Of a stretch of DNA of 64,000 bases, positions 7,793 to 16,199 are shown piece after piece. The notes below the pieces were generated by a model that was not told the origin of the DNA, did not search any database, and saw only the letters and a program-made list of their open reading frames with translations. The stretch spans positions 55,913 to 119,912 of the forward strand of contig NZ_JBJXCT010000006.1 in NCBI RefSeq assembly GCF_046159715.1, read 5' to 3'. The first letter of the stretch is position 1. Each line of letters begins with the position of its first letter. The position numbers and the translations under genes are program-made. This stretch comes from Pampinifervens sp037481935. Lineage in GTDB: Bacteria > Aquificota > Aquificia > Aquificales > Aquificaceae.

Positions 7793-8895
7793 ATGTTTTT
7801 GTATCTATTGGTGAGAGGTCAGCCAGCAACTACGTGTATGAGATATTCAGGGATGTAGAGGGTATACACTTCACGGGCATAACGGATGAAAGGCTGGAAG
7901 CCATAGGCTTCAAGAGCATTGCCCGTATAGAGGACCTTTCAGTGGTGGGTATAGTGGAAGCACTGCCAAAAATCCCTCAGGTCCTGAGTCTCTGGAAGAG
8001 AATAGAAAACATACTTCCACAGATGGATGCCCTTATTCTGTGCGATGCTCCAGCTTTTAACCTTCCACTTCTAAAAAGGGCAAGGGGAAAGGTTAAGAAG
8101 ATAATCTACTTTATTTCCCCACAGGTCTGGGCGTGGAAGGAAGGGAGAGCAAGACTTATTTCAGAGCTTGTGGACCACCTGGTGGTCATCCTTCCCTTTG
8201 AGGTGGACTTTTACAAAAAATATCGGAGGGATGGATTCAGGGTGCACTTTGTAGGTCACCCCCTCGTGGACATGGCAAAGCCAAGCCTGAAAGAAGTGGA
8301 GGTAAAGTCCTTTGCAGGCTCTGAAAGCTACATTGCTCTCCTGCCGGGCAGCCGCTGGAGTGAGATAAGAAGGCACACACCATGCCTGAAAGAGGTTCTC
8401 CGCTGTCTCAGACCCCAGATGCCTATACTCATACCCACCTTTCAAAACTTCAGGGCTTACCTTACAGAAGAGTTCAAAGACTATTCCGTAAAGGTAATAA
8501 CTCAGCGGGATATGGAAAAGCCCTCTTACAACGCCATGGCTTATGCAGAGCTTACCCTCCTTGCCAGCGGAACTGCAGAGCTCGAAGCAAGTCTTCTCTC
8601 TTCTCCCCACGTAGTCTTTTACAGGGTAAACCCCATCACCTATTTTTTGGGGAGACTCCTGGTTAGGGTTAGGAATATAGCTCTTACCAACCTCATACTA
8701 CAGAAGGAAGTGGTGCCTGAGCTTGTGCAGAAGAGTCCTTCAGAGCTCTGCAGAGTTGCACAGGATTATCTAAGAGATGGGGGGCTGAGAAGCTCAATGA
8801 GGGAAGAATTTAAAAGGCTCAGAGAGTTGCTGGGCGGTGAGGGAGCCATCCACAGGCTAAGAAACCTCCTCCTCCAGCTTCTTTACGAGGGCTAA
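7789..8895 (+). CDS. lpxB: Lipid-A-disaccharide synthase
   Basis: A 368-residue GT19 enzyme that condenses UDP-2,3-diacylglucosamine with lipid X at the inner membrane to give the lipid A disaccharide. Family hallmarks: the N-terminal SxGERSAS segment in place of GExSGD, IYFISPQVWAWKEGR near residue 105, FVGHPLVD, LLPGSRWSEI, and an ASGTAELEASL block near the C-terminus. Length matches the family. It shows the organism makes lipid A and so has an outer membrane. The last 39 bp overlap the convergent pseudouridine synthase gene. Confidence 0.93.
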   Translation: MNVFVSIGERSASNYVYEIFRDVEGIHFTGITDERLEAIGFKSIARIEDLSVVGIVEALPKIPQVLSLWKRIENILPQMDALILCDAPAFNLPLLKRARGKVKKIIYFISPQVWAWKEGRARLISELVDHLVVILPFEVDFYKKYRRDGFRVHFVGHPLVDMAKPSLKEVEVKSFAGSESYIALLPGSRWSEIRRHTPCLKEVLRCLRPQMPILIPTFQNFRAYLTEEFKDYSVKVITQRDMEKPSYNAMAYAELTLLASGTAELEASLLSSPHVVFYRVNPITYFLGRLLVRVRNIALTNLILQKEVVPELVQKSPSELCRVAQDYLRDGGLRSSMREEFKRLRELLGGEGAIHRLRNLLLQLLYEG

Positions 8896-9837
8896 GGTGC
8901 TTTTGAAAGGCTCTTGGTCCTCTATCTGAAAGCTCATTTTCTCTCCAGTGGCGGGGTGTTCAAAGGAAAGGTGGTAGCTCAGAAGCATATGGCAATCGCC
9001 CATTGCCTGAAGGACTCTTCTGTCCACAGAGTTTCTCCTGAAACCGTAGGTGGTATCACCAAGGACGGGAAAGCCCAGAGATGAGAGGTGAACTCTTATC
9101 TGGTGAGTCCTGCCAGTGTGAATCTTCACCTTCAGCAGGCTTATACCCTGACGGAAGAACCTCTCCAGAACCCAGATTTCACTCTTTGCTGGCTTTCCAT
9201 CATCTTTTATGGAAAACTTCTTCCTGTCTGCTTCATGCCTGCCTATGGGTGCTTCTACGAACCTGTAGTCCCAGTCTGGAAGACCTTTCACTATTGCCCT
9301 GTATAGCTTTTCAACCCTTCTTTCCTTGAACTGCTCTGCCAGCCTTCTGTGTGCCGTGTCCGTCTTTGCCACCACCATGAGCCCCATTGTATTCCTGTCA
9401 AGGCGATGAACTATGCCGGGCCTTTCCACGCCTCCTATGGAGGAAAGCTCCTTTACATGATACAGAAGGGCGTTCACAAGAGTTCCGGAAGTATAGCCCG
9501 GAGAAGGGTGCACCACGAGCCCACAGGGCTTTATGAGAACTAGTAGGTGCTCATCTTCATAAACTATTTCCAGAGGGATGTCTTCTGGCAAAACTTCAAG
9601 AGGCTCAGGTTCTGGGATATGAAGGGTGATATTCTGTTGTGGTTTCAGTTTCTTTGAGGGCTTTCTGACCTCCCTCCCATCAAGGAAAACATAGCCCTCT
9701 TCTACCAGCCTCTGAAGGTAGCTCCTTGAAAGCTCTGGATATACCTGTGCCAGAAACTGGTCAAGCCTGAGTCCTTCCTGCTCTTCCTGAACTTCAAAGC
9801 TCAGGCTTTCCTGAATTTTCTTCTGAAAGTCTGACAT
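8857..9837 (-). CDS. rluD: RluA/RluD-family rRNA pseudouridine synthase
   Basis: About 326 residues from the ATG at 9837. Residues 20-65 form an S4 RNA-binding domain (GLRLDQFLA then SRSYLQRLVEEG); the catalytic domain has the motif HRLDRNT at 144-150 with nucleophilic Asp 147, then the RTHQIRVHL motif. The family converts uridines in 23S rRNA (RluD: helix 69), but RluA, RluC and RluD members are hard to separate by eye, so the symbol is provisional. The start overlaps the small gene at 9794-9970 by 44 bp, and the 3' end overlaps lpxB on the other strand. Confidence 0.85.
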   Translation of the reverse strand: MSDFQKKIQESLSFEVQEEQEGLRLDQFLAQVYPELSRSYLQRLVEEGYVFLDGREVRKPSKKLKPQQNITLHIPEPEPLEVLPEDIPLEIVYEDEHLLVLIKPCGLVVHPSPGYTSGTLVNALLYHVKELSSIGGVERPGIVHRLDRNTMGLMVVAKTDTAHRRLAEQFKERRVEKLYRAIVKGLPDWDYRFVEAPIGRHEADRKKFSIKDDGKPAKSEIWVLERFFRQGISLLKVKIHTGRTHQIRVHLSSLGFPVLGDTTYGFRRNSVDRRVLQAMGDCHMLLSYHLSFEHPATGEKMSFQIEDQEPFKSTLALVKKLEEEVS

Positions 9838-9970
9838 AAACCTGTATTTCCTCTGGTTGTTCCTCAAGGTTCAGGCTGTTTACGTAGCCAAGGAGAAGGT
9901 TGTAAAGGACCCTCTTTGGAAAATCTTTGAGTCTGACTTCCTTGCCATTTATGAGAATTTTTACCTGCAT
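9794..9970 (-). CDS. Small conserved-looking hypothetical protein
   Basis: A 58-residue protein from the ATG at 9970 (MQVKILINGKEV...), with a beta-hairpin-like start and a Leu-rich helix; no membrane segment. It lies between the gspN-like gene and the rluD-like gene on the same strand, and its last 44 bp overlap the start of the latter, which argues for translational coupling. The family is not recognised. The ubiquitin-like opening (VKILINGKEV) may be coincidental. Confidence 0.5.
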   Translation of the reverse strand: MQVKILINGKEVRLKDFPKRVLYNLLLGYVNSLNLEEQPEEIQVYVRLSEENSGKPEL

Positions 9971-9998
9971 CTTGGCACTATCTGACACAGTATAAATT

Positions 9999-10640
9999 CT
10001 ACTGCCTTAGCTGAAGTCTTTCAAGGGTGCCGGATATGGTGAGGCTCATACCCCCACCTGATACACGACCGTTTATCTGGGATTTTAGCGGGTCTGAAGG
10101 TTTATAAACTATTTGCCCATCACCCACAAGTTCAAAACCCATAAATTTAGCCCTTGCGGTGAAAACTCTCCCCCTCATTTCAAGGGAAAGCTGGTCTAGC
10201 TTCGCATCCTGAAGTTTTAAACCGTTCATAAGGAGAGTGCCGTATATACCCTCTCTGAGGGTTATGTCTGCAGTGGTGCTATCAGCACTAGAGAAACACG
10301 TAAAATCCTGAGCTCTTAGCTTGATTGCCCATGGAGACAATTCCCCTTTCAGTGTCTTTCCTTCGCATAAACCGTAGAAGTTCAGCTTTAAAAAACCAGC
10401 GGATATGTTTAACGCGTCAAAGCGCAAAAGCCTTGATGTCTGGTCGTAGATGTTCACGCCTCTGAGGTTCAAGTTCAGATAACCCTCATGCACGCTGTTT
10501 GCAGTGAGATACAGACCACTTTCTGATAGCTTTTTGTCAAGAAAGAGAAACTTTGGAAAAGTAAGAAAGGTCAGGAGAACAAAGAAGACAAAGACGAGAA
10601 TAACATAGAGCAGGAAGGATTTAGGGCCTGGTCTTTTCAT
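9999..10640 (-). CDS. gspN: GspN-like type II secretion protein
   Basis: About 213 residues when started at the ATG at 10640, overlapping the gspD stop by 20 bp. One N-terminal membrane helix (about residues 8-32) is followed by a periplasmic beta-rich domain with repeating LxLxGxxI patterns, characteristic of the AsmA-like GspN family. GspN is an accessory inner-membrane component found with the secretin in some type II systems. The position directly after gspC and gspD supports the call, since sequence identity in this family is low. Confidence 0.7.
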   Translation of the reverse strand: MKRPGPKSFLLYVILVFVFFVLLTFLTFPKFLFLDKKLSESGLYLTANSVHEGYLNLNLRGVNIYDQTSRLLRFDALNISAGFLKLNFYGLCEGKTLKGELSPWAIKLRAQDFTCFSSADSTTADITLREGIYGTLLMNGLKLQDAKLDQLSLEMRGRVFTARAKFMGFELVGDGQIVYKPSDPLKSQINGRVSGGGMSLTISGTLERLQLRQ

Positions 10641-12606
10641 TCTTTCTCTGGCTCTCCATAAGCCTTCTAAGTTCTTCAGCAATTTTCTGATGTTCCTCGG
10701 TTATCTTGCTGAGTTCCTCTGGGCTCTCCACCACATAGGGAGTCAGGAATATAAAGAGAGAGACCTTGTCTTCTGTCTGCGAGTCTCTCCTAAAAAGTCT
10801 TCCAAAAAGGGGGACATCCTTGAGCCCAGGCACTCCCTCCTGACTGTTTATACTCCTTGTGCTTACAAGCCCACCTATTATTATGGTCTGACCGTTTTCC
10901 ACCACCACGTCGGAGTTTACCTGCCTGTTGGATGTTACCGGCACCGCATAGCTTAGCTGACCCACCTGAGGTCTTATAAAGTCCACAATTTCCTGCACCT
11001 GAAGCCCTATCATAAGCCTGAGGTTGTTCTCCGCTATGGTGGGGGTGATTTTGAGGTCAAGCCCCACCTCTTTATAGTCATAGGTTATGACAGGCTGTCC
11101 GTTTATGTCAAACTTAACGCCCGATGCGAAGGGCACCACCTGACCTACCTTTATCTCAGCAGTCTGGTTATCAAGGGTCAGCACCTTGGGGTTTGAGATG
11201 AGGTTAAAGCCCGAGCCCTTCTCAAGAAGAGAAAAGAGGAGCACAAGGTCAGGGAAAAAGAGGGTGGACCCTCCTATGGTGATGGTCCTTCCCACGTTGT
11301 TGATAAAGCCCAGAACGAAGTTCCCCGCAAGTATGGAGCTGTAGAGGTCCTGAACGCTCCCAACACCAAAGCCACCGCCACCCTTTGAGCCTATTGCCTG
11401 CCAGCGAACACCCAGCTCAAGAGCTCTGCTTGTGGACATCTCTACAACAGAGGCGGCGATAAGCACCTGCCTTCTGCGGACATCAAGCCTTTCAATCAGC
11501 GACTTGAGCCCTTCAAACTCCTGAGGGGTGGCGTAAATAAGCACTGAATTCGTTCCTCTGTCAAAGCCTATACGCAGTCCTTCTTTTGTTTGTATGGCAG
11601 GTATGGGCTGGGGCTGTCTGGGTTGTTGGGTTTGCTCCCTTCTCAGGGGAGTTTCAAGACCTCTTATCTCCTGAGGCTGGGGCTGGGGTGCGGGGGATGG
11701 CTGTGCCACCGCCGGACTTACACCGGACAGAAGGCTCTGGAGGCTCCTCTGAAGCTCCTCTGCGGAGATGAACTTTAGGGGCAGAACATAAAAGCTCCTG
11801 TCTTCGATGACCTGCGTGGACTGGTCTATGGTCTTTATGACCTCCTCCACCACTGCCTGCACATCCTCGCGGGCAACCACTATAATGGCGTTGGCATCCT
11901 TGCTTATGGTGGCTATGCCCGGAACTCCTGTCTGCTGTTGAAGGGCAGTTATAACACCCTGCACGCTCTGAAGCACGTTCTCAGCCTTTGCCCTCTGCAG
12001 GGGATATAGCTTTACCCTCAGGGTCTTCTGGGGAGAGTCAAGCTCTCTGAGAATCCCCTTTATCTTTTCTATGTTCCTTGCTATGTCGGCGATTATTATG
12101 GTGTTGGACTGGGGATGGATGCCTATCTTGGCAAAGGGAGAAAGGAAAGGCTGAATAGCCTGCTGGAGCTGAACCGCCTGTGTGTTCTCTGCGGTAAATA
12201 GGTATATCACTATGTCCGCACCCGTTGTGGGCTTTCTGGGTTCTGCAAGGGGGACTGCCTGAGCAATAGGAACTATGCGAACGAAATTTCTGTCCTCCAC
12301 CACTCCATAGCCCTGAAGGGTGAGAGATATGACAAAGAGCTCCCATGCCTGCTGGAGGCTTACAGGCTTTGCGGAGCTAATGGTAATATTACCCTTCACA
12401 TTGGGGTCGAGCACTATGTTTTTGCCCGTGAGCTCTGACATGAACTTGACCACAAGGGATATGTCAGCGTTGTTGAAGTTAAGGAAGACCCTCCCAGTCC
12501 TTTTCTGCTCCTGAGCCTGTTTTTGCAACTGCTCTGCATCCTGAGCCCTGCCGGCAGGCGCCAACAGAAATATCAGCAAAAGAAAAGCCACAAACCTTCT
12601 CATCAT
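10621..12606 (-). CDS. gspD: Type II secretion system secretin GspD
   Basis: A 661-residue secretin forming the outer-membrane channel of the type II secretion system. It has a signal peptide (residues 1-21), an N0 domain (about 38-115, starting VFLNFNNADISLVVKFM), N1-N2 domains (about 130-290), a Pro/Gln-rich linker near 295-345 that interrupts the third N domain, and the C-terminal secretin barrel (about 400-640) with the VPLFGRLF signature. The gene overlaps gspC upstream by 4 bp and gspN downstream. The Gln/Pro linker is longer than usual but lies where linkers occur in thermophilic secretins. Confidence 0.92.
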   Translation of the reverse strand: MMRRFVAFLLLIFLLAPAGRAQDAEQLQKQAQEQKRTGRVFLNFNNADISLVVKFMSELTGKNIVLDPNVKGNITISSAKPVSLQQAWELFVISLTLQGYGVVEDRNFVRIVPIAQAVPLAEPRKPTTGADIVIYLFTAENTQAVQLQQAIQPFLSPFAKIGIHPQSNTIIIADIARNIEKIKGILRELDSPQKTLRVKLYPLQRAKAENVLQSVQGVITALQQQTGVPGIATISKDANAIIVVAREDVQAVVEEVIKTIDQSTQVIEDRSFYVLPLKFISAEELQRSLQSLLSGVSPAVAQPSPAPQPQPQEIRGLETPLRREQTQQPRQPQPIPAIQTKEGLRIGFDRGTNSVLIYATPQEFEGLKSLIERLDVRRRQVLIAASVVEMSTSRALELGVRWQAIGSKGGGGFGVGSVQDLYSSILAGNFVLGFINNVGRTITIGGSTLFFPDLVLLFSLLEKGSGFNLISNPKVLTLDNQTAEIKVGQVVPFASGVKFDINGQPVITYDYKEVGLDLKITPTIAENNLRLMIGLQVQEIVDFIRPQVGQLSYAVPVTSNRQVNSDVVVENGQTIIIGGLVSTRSINSQEGVPGLKDVPLFGRLFRRDSQTEDKVSLFIFLTPYVVESPEELSKITEEHQKIAEELRRLMESQRKNEKTRP

Positions 12607-13358
12607 TCCACCCTCAGGGAAAGGTCTATGAGTTCATTTCCTCTCTGCAGGTTCAATTTTATACTGCTTTCGTTGCGTAGCACCTGAAGAATCCTGAAGG
12701 CGTCCTCACCGCTCTTTATTTCCTGGTTGTTTATGGAAAGGAGCACATCCCCGGGTCTTATTCCAGACCTTTCAAAAACGCTTCCCGGCTCCACCCACTC
12801 AAAGAGAAAGCCCCTTGTCCTACCATCCTGCACAAAGGGCACAAGCCTTATCATCCGAAACATTATTCCCGGGTCAGCGGTTATGCGTTCAAGTTCTCCC
12901 TTTGGAATGCTTGCCTGAAGGCTTCTTGAAGCCTGTGGGGAGGGGAGGGTGGGGGATGGTGCAGACGCCTGAGGAAGGGGCTCTGGACCAAACCTGAAGC
13001 CAATAGCCACCTTCTGCTCACCCTTTGAGAGCAAAAGATAGTTCCTCTCTATATTTACAACCCTGTAGCCACCCACCTGAGAGCCTATGCGGAGGGTTTT
13101 TGTCTGCCCATCCACCACCGCAAGGGCAAGGCGGGCTGAGCCGGTGGCGGTGGCAAGAAGGGTTATTGAGGGCATTTTTTCTTCTTCTTTCTTCTCTTCT
13201 TTTGGATAAAGGCTATCAAACTTTGCAAAAAGAGTCTGAGGCTGAACCTCCTCCCTGTGGAGCTGTGGTGGGGTGAGTTTTATACCATTTAATAAGAATG
13301 TATAAAGGAGCAAAAGCACACCAAAGGAAAACAGTAGGGCTGGATAAATCGTCAGCAT
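12603..13358 (-). CDS. gspC: Type II secretion inner-membrane protein GspC
   Basis: A 251-residue bitopic protein: one N-terminal membrane helix (about 5-25), a Lys/Glu linker, the homology region (about 65-120, LLATATGSARLALAVV then LRIGSQVGGYRVVNI), and a C-terminal PDZ domain (about 175-250, VEPGSVFERSGIRPGDVLLSIN). GspC couples the inner-membrane platform to the secretin; the PDZ domain helps select substrates. It overlaps gspD by 4 bp, the standard C-D gene order. Confidence 0.88.
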   Translation of the reverse strand: MLTIYPALLFSFGVLLLLYTFLLNGIKLTPPQLHREEVQPQTLFAKFDSLYPKEEKKEEEKMPSITLLATATGSARLALAVVDGQTKTLRIGSQVGGYRVVNIERNYLLLSKGEQKVAIGFRFGPEPLPQASAPSPTLPSPQASRSLQASIPKGELERITADPGIMFRMIRLVPFVQDGRTRGFLFEWVEPGSVFERSGIRPGDVLLSINNQEIKSGEDAFRILQVLRNESSIKLNLQRGNELIDLSLRVE

Positions 13359-13368
13359 CGGGAAGATA

Positions 13369-13851
13369 TTATAAACTTAGCTTTAAACTTCTGCCCCCCA
13401 ACCTTACCTCCACCCACTGGGGAATGCCCCTGAACTCTTCCAGATACTGCCCGTTGGCATAAACCCTGAAAGAAAACTCATCAAATCTCCCCAGCTTTAT
13501 CAGTCTGTCCTCTTCATAAAAGGTTATTTCCCCATAAGGATATGGAAACTCATAGTAGTAGAGCCAGCCATCCTTATACAGGTATGCACACTTTACCACA
13601 CCCTCATAGTAGTCCCCGGAGGATGTTATCACAAAAAGGGCATCCTTCCTCATATACAGGTCCACCGCACCCACAAGCTTTTTCTGGAGATTCCAGAAGA
13701 GAAGAGCTTCTTCCTTTGTGAGTTCTGCAGATTCAAGAAGAAGGTAAGAGTTTCTGACAGAGGAGTAGAAGCTGTAAGAGAGCACACCAAAGAAAACCCC
13801 TATCAGGGTAATAACCAACAATACCTCAAGAAGAGTAAAGCCCCTTTTCAT
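13369..13851 (-). CDS. gspJ: Minor pseudopilin, GspJ-like
   Basis: A 160-residue type IV prepilin-like protein. The class III signal GFTLLEV follows a short basic leader (MKR), with Glu at position 5 of the mature chain and a hydrophobic N-terminal helix, so it is cleaved by a prepilin peptidase. The globular part has the Trp/Tyr-rich strands seen in GspJ. It overlaps the gspI-like gene by 4 bp and precedes gspC by 10 bp. GspH is an alternative, but the position after GspI and the size favour GspJ. Confidence 0.7.
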   Translation of the reverse strand: MKRGFTLLEVLLVITLIGVFFGVLSYSFYSSVRNSYLLLESAELTKEEALLFWNLQKKLVGAVDLYMRKDALFVITSSGDYYEGVVKCAYLYKDGWLYYYEFPYPYGEITFYEEDRLIKLGRFDEFSFRVYANGQYLEEFRGIPQWVEVRLGGRSLKLSL

Positions 13852-14144
13852 CTTCTGAGCTGATAGACAAGTATCTGTGCAGAACCCAGTTTGTAGGAGA
13901 CCTCCTCTATCTCCGGGTAGTCCTCAAGGGTTTTCCTCTCTATTTGAAGTCCCTCAGTTTTTCCCTCCACCAGGGCGTTGTTGAGTTCCAGCATATCCCT
14001 CTCAAGCTCCTGCGCCTGAGCGTAATCAAGCCTTGCCCCTGAAATGGTCTCAAAGACCACAGAAAAGCCCACCGCAAGGACCACGATGGCAACCATAAGC
14101 TCAAGTAGGGTAAAGCCCTTACTTTTCTTCACCCTCTGGAACAT
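13848..14144 (-). CDS. gspI: Minor pseudopilin, GspI-like
   Basis: A 98-residue pseudopilin from the ATG at 14144. The leader MFQRVKKSK is followed by the cleavage motif GFTLLELM and a hydrophobic helix; the rest is a short helical and beta region matching the small size of GspI. An alternative TTG start 3 bp upstream adds one residue. The ATG overlaps the stop of a 20-codon frame (TGATG), and its own stop overlaps the start of the gspJ-like gene. GspI forms part of the pseudopilus tip. Confidence 0.7.
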   Translation of the reverse strand: MFQRVKKSKGFTLLELMVAIVVLAVGFSVVFETISGARLDYAQAQELERDMLELNNALVEGKTEGLQIERKTLEDYPEIEEVSYKLGSAQILVYQLRR

Positions 14145-14206
14145 CAAAAAGCCTCTCTATCCATTCTTTTCTCAAGGTTTGCCACTGCCACTGTTCTTTC
14201 AAACAT
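14144..14206 (-). CDS. Possible 20-codon coupling ORF before gspI
   Basis: An ATG at 14206, 7 bp after the gspG stop, opens a 20-codon frame (MFERTVAVANLEKRMDREAF) whose TGA overlaps the gspI ATG as TGATG. It fills the gap between gspG and gspI almost exactly and could deliver ribosomes to gspI, which lacks a clear Shine-Dalgarno. No conservation evidence is available; it may be chance. Confidence 0.3.
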   Translation of the reverse strand: MFERTVAVANLEKRMDREAF

Positions 14207-14213
14207 CTGTATA

Positions 14214-14615
14214 TTACTTCCAAACATCTATGTCGTCCTCTGTGCCTTCTTTTCCGTCAGGACCCACAGACCTAAGCTCAAAGGGTCTTCCAATGCCCGG
14301 AGACATGTAAATAAAATCCCTGTCCCATGCATCCTTTGGCACCTTATCCAGATACTGCCTCCAGCGGGTGGGCACGGGAGGGGTGGCAGGCTTTTCCACA
14401 AGGGCTCTTAGCCCCTGCTCCGTGGTGGGATAAAAGCCGTTGTCCAGCTTATACTGCTCGAGGGCATCCTTTACTGCCTTTAGCTGAACCCTTGTGGCTT
14501 CTACTTTTGCCTCGTCCACCCTTCCGGTAATGCGCGGAACCACAATTGCGGCAAGAATGCCGAGGATTATGATAACCACCAGAAGCTCTATAAGCGTAAA
14601 ACCTTTCTGTCTCAT
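14214..14615 (-). CDS. gspG: Major pseudopilin GspG
   Basis: A 133-residue major pseudopilin that forms the type II secretion pseudopilus shaft. Leader MRQK, cleavage motif GFTLIELL with Glu 5, a long hydrophobic helix, then the GspG signature YPTTEQGLRAL and the C-terminal calcium-binding loop SVGPDGKEGTEDDID. Length and both signatures fit the family closely. It follows gspF by 29 bp and has its own TATAAT ending 6 nt before the ATG, so the abundant major pseudopilin may be transcribed separately from gspF. Confidence 0.93.
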   Translation of the reverse strand: MRQKGFTLIELLVVIIILGILAAIVVPRITGRVDEAKVEATRVQLKAVKDALEQYKLDNGFYPTTEQGLRALVEKPATPPVPTRWRQYLDKVPKDAWDRDFIYMSPGIGRPFELRSVGPDGKEGTEDDIDVWK

Positions 14616-14621
14616 AGGAAA

Positions 14622-14627
14622 ATTATA
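14622..14627 (-). promoter_or_regulatory. -10 box for gspG
   Basis: TATAAT in the 29-bp gap between gspF and gspG, 6 nt before the gspG ATG. No Shine-Dalgarno lies between. It suggests an internal, leaderless promoter raising GspG above GspF. Confidence 0.5.
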
Positions 14628-14644
14628 TCTGACTTGTCCTCGTG

Positions 14645-15733
14645 CTACCTTCTGACCCCCGCCGATATCTCCGAAAGGGGTAGGACAACGCTGAGGACCA
14701 CCACCGCCACCAGAGCTCCCACCACCAGCATGGCAATGGGTTCTGCAAACCTGAGCCAGAAGGATATGGTCCTCTCCGCCTGACGCTCGTATAGCTCTGT
14801 AAGCATCTGAAGGCTCCTTTCCAGCTCACCACTACGCTCACCCATTGAAAGAAGGTTTACAAAGGTCTCAGGAAGCACCCCCCTATCTCTCAGAGATGCA
14901 CTCAGGCTTCTGCCTCTTGAAACCTCAAGCTCCAGACCTTCTAAGGATTTTCTCAGGTATGCGTTGGAAAGACTGCCCACGCTCAGGCTTATTGCCCTTG
15001 TGAGGGGAATGCCAGAAGAGAGTGCCATAAGCATAGTGCCCGCAAGGCGAGAAAGGTTATAGTATAGAGATAGCCTCCCAAAAAGGGGAAGCCCGAGAAG
15101 GTATCTGTCCCAGACCTCCCTTCTTATAAATTTGTGACGGAAGACATAGGCGAGCAAAAGGAAAGGCAGAAGGTAAAGCCCATACGAGAGCCCCTCTGCA
15201 AAAAGCACCAGAGCCTTTGTGATGAGAGGAAGCTCCTTTCCAAGCCCCTGAAGGACGCTGGCAATCTTTGGCACCACCACCCTGACCACCACCAGCACAG
15301 CCAGCAAGCTTGCGCATATGACAAAAAGGGGATAGGCAAGGGCAGTCAGGAGCTTTGCCCTTGTTTCTGCAGTCTTTTGCAGGTATTCGCCAGCAATCCT
15401 GAGAACCTGCTGGAGGTTTTCCCCCCGCTCTGCGGTCTTTAGCATCTCAAGGAAAAACTGGGGGAATACGCCTGCCTGAGAGAAAGCCTTGTGTATGCTC
15501 ATACCCTTCTCTATGGCTTCCCTGACCCTGAGGAGAGCCTGCTTTATAGTTCTGTTTTCAGTCTCTGAGGAGACTACTTCTAGGGCTTTCAGAAGGTTGA
15601 GACCTCCAGCTAAAAGCATGGATATTTCAAGGAGTATATAAGACATTTCCTGTGGCGTGTAACTTTCGATAAGTGTATTTCCTGTCCTTCTATGTTTCTT
15701 TAGAAATTGAAGAATGTCGTCAATTACATCCAT
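14645..15733 (-). CDS. gspF: Type II secretion inner-membrane protein GspF
   Basis: A 362-residue polytopic platform protein from the ATG at 15733 (MDVIDD...); longer frames overlap the divergent gspG paralog. Two GspF domains are visible, about residues 25-145 and 228-350, each with the pattern L-x-x-G-x-x-L-x-x-A-L followed by a GERSG/AERGE motif, with three membrane helices near 132-160, 180-205 and 332-355. It recruits the GspE ATPase, which is not in this window. It is the first gene of the minus-strand gsp operon. Confidence 0.88.
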   Translation of the reverse strand: MDVIDDILQFLKKHRRTGNTLIESYTPQEMSYILLEISMLLAGGLNLLKALEVVSSETENRTIKQALLRVREAIEKGMSIHKAFSQAGVFPQFFLEMLKTAERGENLQQVLRIAGEYLQKTAETRAKLLTALAYPLFVICASLLAVLVVVRVVVPKIASVLQGLGKELPLITKALVLFAEGLSYGLYLLPFLLLAYVFRHKFIRREVWDRYLLGLPLFGRLSLYYNLSRLAGTMLMALSSGIPLTRAISLSVGSLSNAYLRKSLEGLELEVSRGRSLSASLRDRGVLPETFVNLLSMGERSGELERSLQMLTELYERQAERTISFWLRFAEPIAMLVVGALVAVVVLSVVLPLSEISAGVRR

Positions 15734-15741
15734 TGTTACTA

Positions 15742-15747
15742 TATAAT
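15742..15747 (+). promoter_or_regulatory. -10 box for the second gspG
   Basis: TATAAT 8 nt before the ATG at 15756, in a 22-bp gap between divergent gspF and the gspG paralog. On the other strand TATAGT lies 4 nt from the gspF ATG, so the gap may serve both genes. Confidence 0.5.
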
Positions 15748-15755
15748 TATTACTC

Positions 15756-16199
15756 ATGGAAAAGCGAAACAGTTTAGGATTCACACTGATAGAGATACTA
15801 ATAGTCGTTATTATTATAGGCTTACTTGCAGCATTGGTAGCGCCAAGACTCGTAGGCAAACTTACAGAGTCGAAAGAAAAAATAGCAAGGCAACAGATAG
15901 CTATGCTTTCTACTGCTTTGGACCTTTATAGAGCTGATGTGGGCAGGTATCCAAGTACTCAAGAGGGATTGGAAGCTCTAATTAAGAGGCCAGAATCCGT
16001 TCCCGTAGATAGATGGAAAGGTCCCTATTTAAGGCAAAATAAATTACCTCTAGATCCATGGGGACATTCCTATGTTTATTATGGTCCAGAAGACCCTCGG
16101 GCGATTGAGAAAGGCGTGGATTATATAATAATATCCTATGGAGCAGACGGTAAAGAAGGAGGTAGTGGTGAAAGCAAGGATATATCTAATTTAGATTGA
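15756..16199 (+). CDS. Second major pseudopilin (GspG paralog)
   Basis: A 147-residue major pseudopilin: leader MEKRNSL, cleavage motif GFTLIEIL, hydrophobic helix, YPSTQEGLEALIKRP signature and calcium loop SYGADGKEGG. It is clearly a GspG, but differs from the one at 14214-14615 and has AT-rich codon use like the genes after it. Its stop overlaps the start of the Wzt-like ATPase by 4 bp. With the gspL-like gene at 22728 and second gspF at 23756 it looks like part of a second type II system split by polysaccharide genes. Confidence 0.9.
   Translation: MEKRNSLGFTLIEILIVVIIIGLLAALVAPRLVGKLTESKEKIARQQIAMLSTALDLYRADVGRYPSTQEGLEALIKRPESVPVDRWKGPYLRQNKLPLDPWGHSYVYYGPEDPRAIEKGVDYIIISYGADGKEGGSGESKDISNLD

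Noticed and set aside
15734..15859. N-terminal extension of gspF to 15859
   Set aside because: It would overlap the divergent gspG paralog, and its Ser/Ile-rich reading has no GspF similarity. The ATG at 15733 leaves a normal promoter gap.
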